Shown one piece after another: positions 60,104 to 64,000 of a DNA stretch of 64,000 nucleotides. Both the position numbers and the translations under genes were made by a program. This DNA is from Halobacillus karajensis (lineage in GTDB: Bacteria; Bacillota; Bacilli; Bacillales; Halobacillaceae): positions 62,001 through 126,000 of the forward strand of contig NZ_FNWW01000007.1 of NCBI RefSeq assembly GCF_900108515.1, written 5' to 3'. The first letter of the stretch is position 1. The number at the start of each line of letters is the position of its first letter. The notes below the pieces were generated by a model that worked only from the letters and a program-made list of their open reading frames with translations, was not told where the DNA came from and did no database searches.

Positions 60104-60390
60104 ACAAAAAAACCCCACCCCCAAGACCAATGGTCTTGGGGGCGAGGTTATTCATTCGTCGCGGTGCCACCCCAGTTTATTAATATGTCACCATATTAAT
60201 CTCATCAGGTACGCCAATTCTGATTCGGAATACCTTCTCTCTAACGGGAGCTCCCGTCACACGATCCCCTGTCTAGTTCCCGTGTGAAGCTCAGAGGCTT
60301 GGTTCACTAAAAAATTCCCTGCTCCTTTTCACCTTCTGGAGCTCTCTGTGAAGGATTCTTTCCAGCTACTGTTCTCTTCATCGCCTTTAT
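60104..60390 (-). promoter_or_regulatory. T-box leader RNA controlling the MFS gene
   Basis: Read on the minus strand. Stem I starts near 60390, with AGUA of the loop-E motif, the distal loop AGAAGGUGAAAA closed by GCUCC/GGAGC, and a specifier-side GUGAACCAAGCCUCUGAGC. The T-box GGGUGGCACCGCG lies at 60160-60174. A terminator CCCCCAAGACC/GGUCUUGGGGG with a T run ends at 60104. By comparison with glyQS leaders (GAA-N-codon-purine) the specifier is CAA (Gln); reading one base earlier gives CCA (Pro). Leader end to gene start is about 115 bp. Confidence 0.92.
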
Positions 60391-60591
60391 AATTTATTTT
60401 CTACATTACGCCTGATTCCCCCACATCTGTAAATAATAACCACCAAAGTCTGTTTAAATACAGCCCATCCTTCTTCCATTAGTATGGAAGATCGTTCGCT
60501 TTATTCTTTAACTTTTTTCAACTACCAGCAAAAGCAGGCGCACGACTCATACGACTCCCTTCCTCCAGGAGCTGATCCTTTAGCTAAATCT

Positions 60592-62523
60592 TTATTTCAT
60601 ATATCGATATTCCATCAAGCTGTTCAAAATATAAATTTCTTGTAATAATTCCTCACCCACATTCGTCTCCAACACCTTTTTTCTCTCCAATTCTTTATCG
60701 ACCAATCGTTTAACCGATAAAACGTCGGCTCCATTTCTCAGGACCTCTTCTTTGGAGTTGAATTGTTTATGGGCCACCAGCTGCATCCCATACGAATTAA
60801 AGAGTAAGGTGTAACCAGCAATTCCTGTTGTTGATTGATACGCTTTGGAGAAACCTCCGTCGATAACAATCATTTTTCCATTAGCTTTAATAGGATTCTC
60901 GCCATCAATCTCTTTGATAGGGGTATGGCCATTGATAATATGACCTTGATCTGGATTCAGATCAAATTCTTCCAGGATTCGGCGGCACATCTCTTCATTT
61001 TCTCGTAAATGATAATACGGATTCTTTCTCTCTTTATGGGTTTCCTTATCGCTTATGAAATATCTCTCAAAGGTCGTCATTTCTCTTTTTCCAAAAAGGG
61101 AAGAATATTCGCCTGTCCATAAATACCAGACCATATCTGTCGCTAAATCATCGGTTTCTTCTGGATGGGCGAAAGCCTGACGTAAGTAATGCTCAAATAT
61201 ATCAAGCAGTTCCCGGCCGGCATAGGTTTTATTTTCGATCGTCATTTTTTCCATGTTCCCTTCTTCATCTAAAGGAATACAGCCATGGATTAATAGATTC
61301 CCGTTATATTTCAAATAAAGGCTTCCTTTTTTCATAAGAAACTTCATGTGTCTGGCCAGTTTCTCTGAATGTTGGACAGAGAATAGCAACTTCTCGATCA
61401 CCTGTTCTTCTTCCTCTAATAGTTGGTCAGGTGCATCCGGATCGACCGCCTGAAAACAGGTGTTTTCCAGCGGGTATGTTTTCCCGTGGATGGTGATTTC
61501 GTGATTATCCTGATCCATTTTCTCCAATAGCAGACGTTCAGACATGTTGAAGTACGGACGTCGTTTTATGATCGAGCTTTCCAATTTGAATTGGATGATG
61601 GCAATCGCTTGATGAATTTTGGTAATTTGTTCCCTTTCCAATGCGGAGGGTTTATCTTCGGTCTCTATTTTCGGTCTGAAGGAGGGGTTATCCTCGTAAT
61701 ATTTCTCCGCAAGATTGAGAAGTGGTCTTAAATTAATGCCATAAACGTCTTCAATGATCTCCAAATTGTTGTAACGGGCACAGATTCGAATAATATTGGC
61801 CAGGCAGACCTTGGATCCGGCAAAAGCGCCGATCCATAATACATCATGATTCCCCCATTGAATATCAACCGAATGGTAATTGATCAGTGTTTCCATAATC
61901 TTATCCGGTTCAGGTCCACGGTCGTAAATATCGCCCACAACATGAAGATGATCCACGACTAACCGCTGTGTCGTATAGGAAAGACCAATAATCAACTTGT
62001 CCGCCTGTCCGAGCGAAATAATTTGCTGGACTATTTTATTATAGTAAGGTTCTTTATTTGTGAAATCTTCTGTTTTGTATAGCAGTTCTTCCACTACATA
62101 AACAAATGGATCGGGTAATGCTTTGCGTAACTTTGAACGCGTATATTTGGAAGAAGCGTAGGAAATAAGCTTTAACATCCGGTCAATCATTTGTATGTAC
62201 CAGTGTTCTAATTCCTGGTCATTATCAAATGCATTCTTAATTAACTTGATTTTTTCTTCAGGGTAATACACTAATGTAGCAAACTCATTCATTTCTTCTG
62301 CTGATAATTCCTCTTCAAAGAGATCGGCTATTTTCTCTTTCACTTTCCCGGAACCATTTCTTAACACATGTTGGAAAGCTTGATATTCCCCGTGTAAGTC
62401 ACTGACAAAGTGCTCTGTCCCCTTGGGCAGATTAAGAATGGCTTTTAAGTTAATGATTTCTGTAACGACTTTTTCTTCACTATCATATTTTTGAGCCAGT
62501 AAATCTAAGTATTTGCTGTTCAA
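60592..62523 (-). CDS. fbp: Fructose-1,6-bisphosphatase, class III
   Basis: Gluconeogenic removal of the 1-phosphate from fructose 1,6-bisphosphate. About 643 residues from a TTG at 62523 ([13 protein letters not shown]), with AAAGGGG at nine bases; a longer in-frame ATG version has no ribosome site, although the B. subtilis protein does carry an N-terminal extension. Metallophosphatase motifs: [32 protein letters not shown] and INGHTP. Very close to B. subtilis Fbp throughout. Confidence 0.96.
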   Translation of the reverse strand: MNSKYLDLLAQKYDSEEKVVTEIINLKAILNLPKGTEHFVSDLHGEYQAFQHVLRNGSGKVKEKIADLFEEELSAEEMNEFATLVYYPEEKIKLIKNAFDNDQELEHWYIQMIDRMLKLISYASSKYTRSKLRKALPDPFVYVVEELLYKTEDFTNKEPYYNKIVQQIISLGQADKLIIGLSYTTQRLVVDHLHVVGDIYDRGPEPDKIMETLINYHSVDIQWGNHDVLWIGAFAGSKVCLANIIRICARYNNLEIIEDVYGINLRPLLNLAEKYYEDNPSFRPKIETEDKPSALEREQITKIHQAIAIIQFKLESSIIKRRPYFNMSERLLLEKMDQDNHEITIHGKTYPLENTCFQAVDPDAPDQLLEEEEQVIEKLLFSVQHSEKLARHMKFLMKKGSLYLKYNGNLLIHGCIPLDEEGNMEKMTIENKTYAGRELLDIFEHYLRQAFAHPEETDDLATDMVWYLWTGEYSSLFGKREMTTFERYFISDKETHKERKNPYYHLRENEEMCRRILEEFDLNPDQGHIINGHTPIKEIDGENPIKANGKMIVIDGGFSKAYQSTTGIAGYTLLFNSYGMQLVAHKQFNSKEEVLRNGADVLSVKRLVDKELERKKVLETNVGEELLQEIYILNSLMEYRYMK

Positions 62524-62869
62524 GTTATGGTTCCCCTTTCCAAACGCATCTCTATATAGGAATGAACGTCCTATTATAATTTTTAGTTTCCTCAATTATA
62601 TATGATGGTAACATGTTTTTTCTTAAGAAAGGCGTGGAGATCAGCAATTTTTCAGAGAATTTATTAAACGAACGAGATGTCAGATAAAAGCATGGAGGAT
62701 TATCAGCGGATGTATGCCAGGGGGTGGATAAACAAAAGGAGAGGCAGCTATGAAAGCTTCCTCTCCCTTATTCTTTAAGAACGTTCGCCATTCACCGCGA
62801 TAACAGGTTAGCTCTTATGAATCGGCAGACAGACCATGAGAAGATTTGTCACGAGGGCGGGTACTTGTT
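62524..62869. other. Intergenic region with a terminator
   Basis: Contains only the hairpin at 62731-62766 and the promoter region of fbp, in which I did not identify a clear -35/-10 pair. Confidence 0.4.
62731..62766 (-). terminator. Terminator after the RsbR-like gene
   Basis: GGAGAGG-CAGCT/AGCT-CCTCTCC stem with TTTTGTTT on the minus strand, about 105 bp past the stop at 62870. Confidence 0.7.
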
Positions 62870-63706
62870 TTATTGATTGAAATGGGGGAAAAAATATTCA
62901 CTTAACGCTTGCTGCAAAGTAGCAAGCGTTTCCGTCTGTTGATTGAATTGGATTCCGAGATTCGTAACCTCTCTTACAGTTTCTTTCCTTAATCCCGTGA
63001 TTACCGTTTTGCATCCCATCATTGATATACCGTCAATCACCTTCGTTAACTCAATCGTACTTTCTTTATCCATCGTAGCGATACCAGATAAATCCATGAT
63101 TAGTGTTTCTATGCTCAAATCGGAGACCTTTGTTAACACTTTGTCTTTTAGAATTTCTATCCGATTGTTATCCATCGCACCTATAAGCGGGAGAATACAG
63201 ATCGAGGAACCGATCGGGATGATGGGGACAGACAGATTTTTGACCAGCTCCTGCTGAGCCGAGAGCAATGAGTCTTTGTAGGTAGAATAGGTGATGAAGA
63301 ATGAATTCAGAAATTCATCCACCCGGTCATTAATCGCGCTTTCCAATTGAAAAAAATCACGAATTTTCTTATTTTCATTCATCTCATAGAATTTCTCAAT
63401 GAGTCTCCACAGGGACCTGCGGATAGCCTGGAACCATTCTAATTTGAATGAAAGATCAATGGAATGAGTCGCCCAGGCAATTCCCTCTTGTTTGGCGAAT
63501 TTCCTCAACGCTTCATCTTCTCCATCAATAATATAATAAACCAGGGTATGAGCATTGTTCACCAGATCGATGTTCCCCACGGTTAGGATTTCATGAATCT
63601 TGTCTTTGACATTCACAGCCTCAGACAAAAGGATCTGCTCAAAATTTTGATTATTTTTCTCAAAGAAACCTTTTAATTGATTGGAATACTCATATGTTTG
63701 TTCCAT
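62870..63706 (-). CDS. RsbR-family STAS-domain protein (stressosome component-like)
   Basis: About 278 residues: an N-terminal helical RsbR_N-like sensor half (residues 1-150, LKGFFEKNNQNFEQILL) and a C-terminal STAS domain (PIIPIGSSICILPLIGAM, IMDLSGIATMDKESTIELTKV). RsbR paralogues build the stressosome that releases RsbT to start the sigma-B cascade. The usual phosphorylated Thr after the STAS Asp is here a Lys (MDKES), so phosphorylation may be altered. No rsbS/T genes adjoin. ATG 63706 (MEQTY) follows GGGTGAGAG. Confidence 0.83.
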   Translation of the reverse strand: MEQTYEYSNQLKGFFEKNNQNFEQILLSEAVNVKDKIHEILTVGNIDLVNNAHTLVYYIIDGEDEALRKFAKQEGIAWATHSIDLSFKLEWFQAIRRSLWRLIEKFYEMNENKKIRDFFQLESAINDRVDEFLNSFFITYSTYKDSLLSAQQELVKNLSVPIIPIGSSICILPLIGAMDNNRIEILKDKVLTKVSDLSIETLIMDLSGIATMDKESTIELTKVIDGISMMGCKTVITGLRKETVREVTNLGIQFNQQTETLATLQQALSEYFFPHFNQ

Positions 63707-63857
63707 TCTCTCACCCTTTCCCATTTAGATAAAAAGGTTTCACATTGAAGATATGTCTTCTTTCCTATTTTAACTCAGTAAACATATCGTACTATATTTT
63801 ACAACAAGGTACCTATTATTTGCACTTATAGATTTCAAGTTTTCTATGTTTCGAAGC

Positions 63858-64000
63858 TCATCCAAAATAGGTGACCAAAGCTTCTTTTAACCCCCTCGCT
63901 TGGTTCATTGACGTGCGGACTAAAGAATAGGCATCAGGCCGAATAATCATGACATCCCCTTTAGACAAACCTAATCTGTCTTTTGCATCCCCTTTCATAT
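63858..64000 (-). CDS. C-terminal end of a protein cut by the right edge, possibly an FAD-dependent aromatic monooxygenase
   Basis: Forty-seven codons up to a TGA at 63858, ending AYSLVRTSMNQARGLKEALVTYFG. The piece DRLGLSKGDVMIIRPDAYSLVR resembles the thioredoxin-like tail of phenol-hydroxylase-type flavoproteins, where VRPDGYV is common. Too little is visible for a firm call; reading direction and stop are clear. Confidence 0.45.
   Translation of the reverse strand, partial: MKGDAKDRLGLSKGDVMIIRPDAYSLVRTSMNQARGLKEALVTYFG

Overview
The window looks like chromosome of a spore-forming, low-to-mid GC Gram-positive of the family Bacillaceae; the gene set would suit a moderately halophilic genus such as Halobacillus or Virgibacillus, but the genus is an inference. 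The support is a gamma-type small acid-soluble spore protein, AraR/araDBA/AraNPQ-type arabinose genes, PaiAB, class III FBPase, an RsbR-family STAS protein, a T-box leader, Bacillus-style ribosome binding sites and CcpA (cre)-like sites. I see no rRNA, tRNA, CRISPR array, prophage or intact insertion sequence.

Layout. 1-1893: cadmium/zinc efflux ATPase CadA (cut by the left edge) and its repressor CadC. 2323-8303: a three-gene catabolic operon (CoA-acylating semialdehyde dehydrogenase, GntP permease, Fe-alcohol dehydrogenase) behind a clear sigma-54 promoter, next to its CBS-PAS-AAA+ enhancer-binding regulator. 8612-10312: a frameshifted cysteine-rich gene and a decayed DUF3267 gene. 10586-31191: a roughly 20 kb L-arabinose/arabinan locus with GH127, two GH51 and two GH43 enzymes, araD-araB-araA, araN-P-Q, araL, araM, galM, DUF624 and DUF6171 genes and araR. 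Paired AraR boxes 42-43 bp apart sit at four promoters and a single box precedes araR. 31608-39270: a D-glucarate operon (gudD, tripartite tricarboxylate transporter, dioxovalerate dehydrogenase, ketodeoxyglucarate dehydratase, FadR-type regulator) with two matching operators.

39489-48137: spore-related small genes, glycerol dehydrogenase, a DUF2306 membrane protein, and an ascorbate-type PTS (EIIB, EIIC) whose EIIA domain is found only in the adjacent PRD regulator. 48728-58174: mixed single genes: alpha-carbonic anhydrase lipoprotein, paiA-paiB with a MarR regulator, DinB-like protein, nucleoside hydrolase, padR-chrA, DUF3231 and several small proteins. 58753-60390: an MFS exporter preceded by a complete T-box leader. 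60592-64000: fbp, an RsbR-like STAS protein and the C-terminus of a gene running off the right edge.

In the arabinan locus a secreted GH43 endo-arabinanase would cut polymer outside the cell. AraNPQ would import oligomers using a shared ATPase encoded elsewhere, and intracellular GH43/GH51/GH127 enzymes would release arabinose. GalM, AraA, AraB and AraD would then convert it to D-xylulose 5-phosphate. Glucarate would go through GudD, the DapA-like dehydratase and the dehydrogenase to 2-oxoglutarate. The least conventional items are the sigma-54 hydroxyacid-type operon and the T-box in front of an exporter-like MFS gene.
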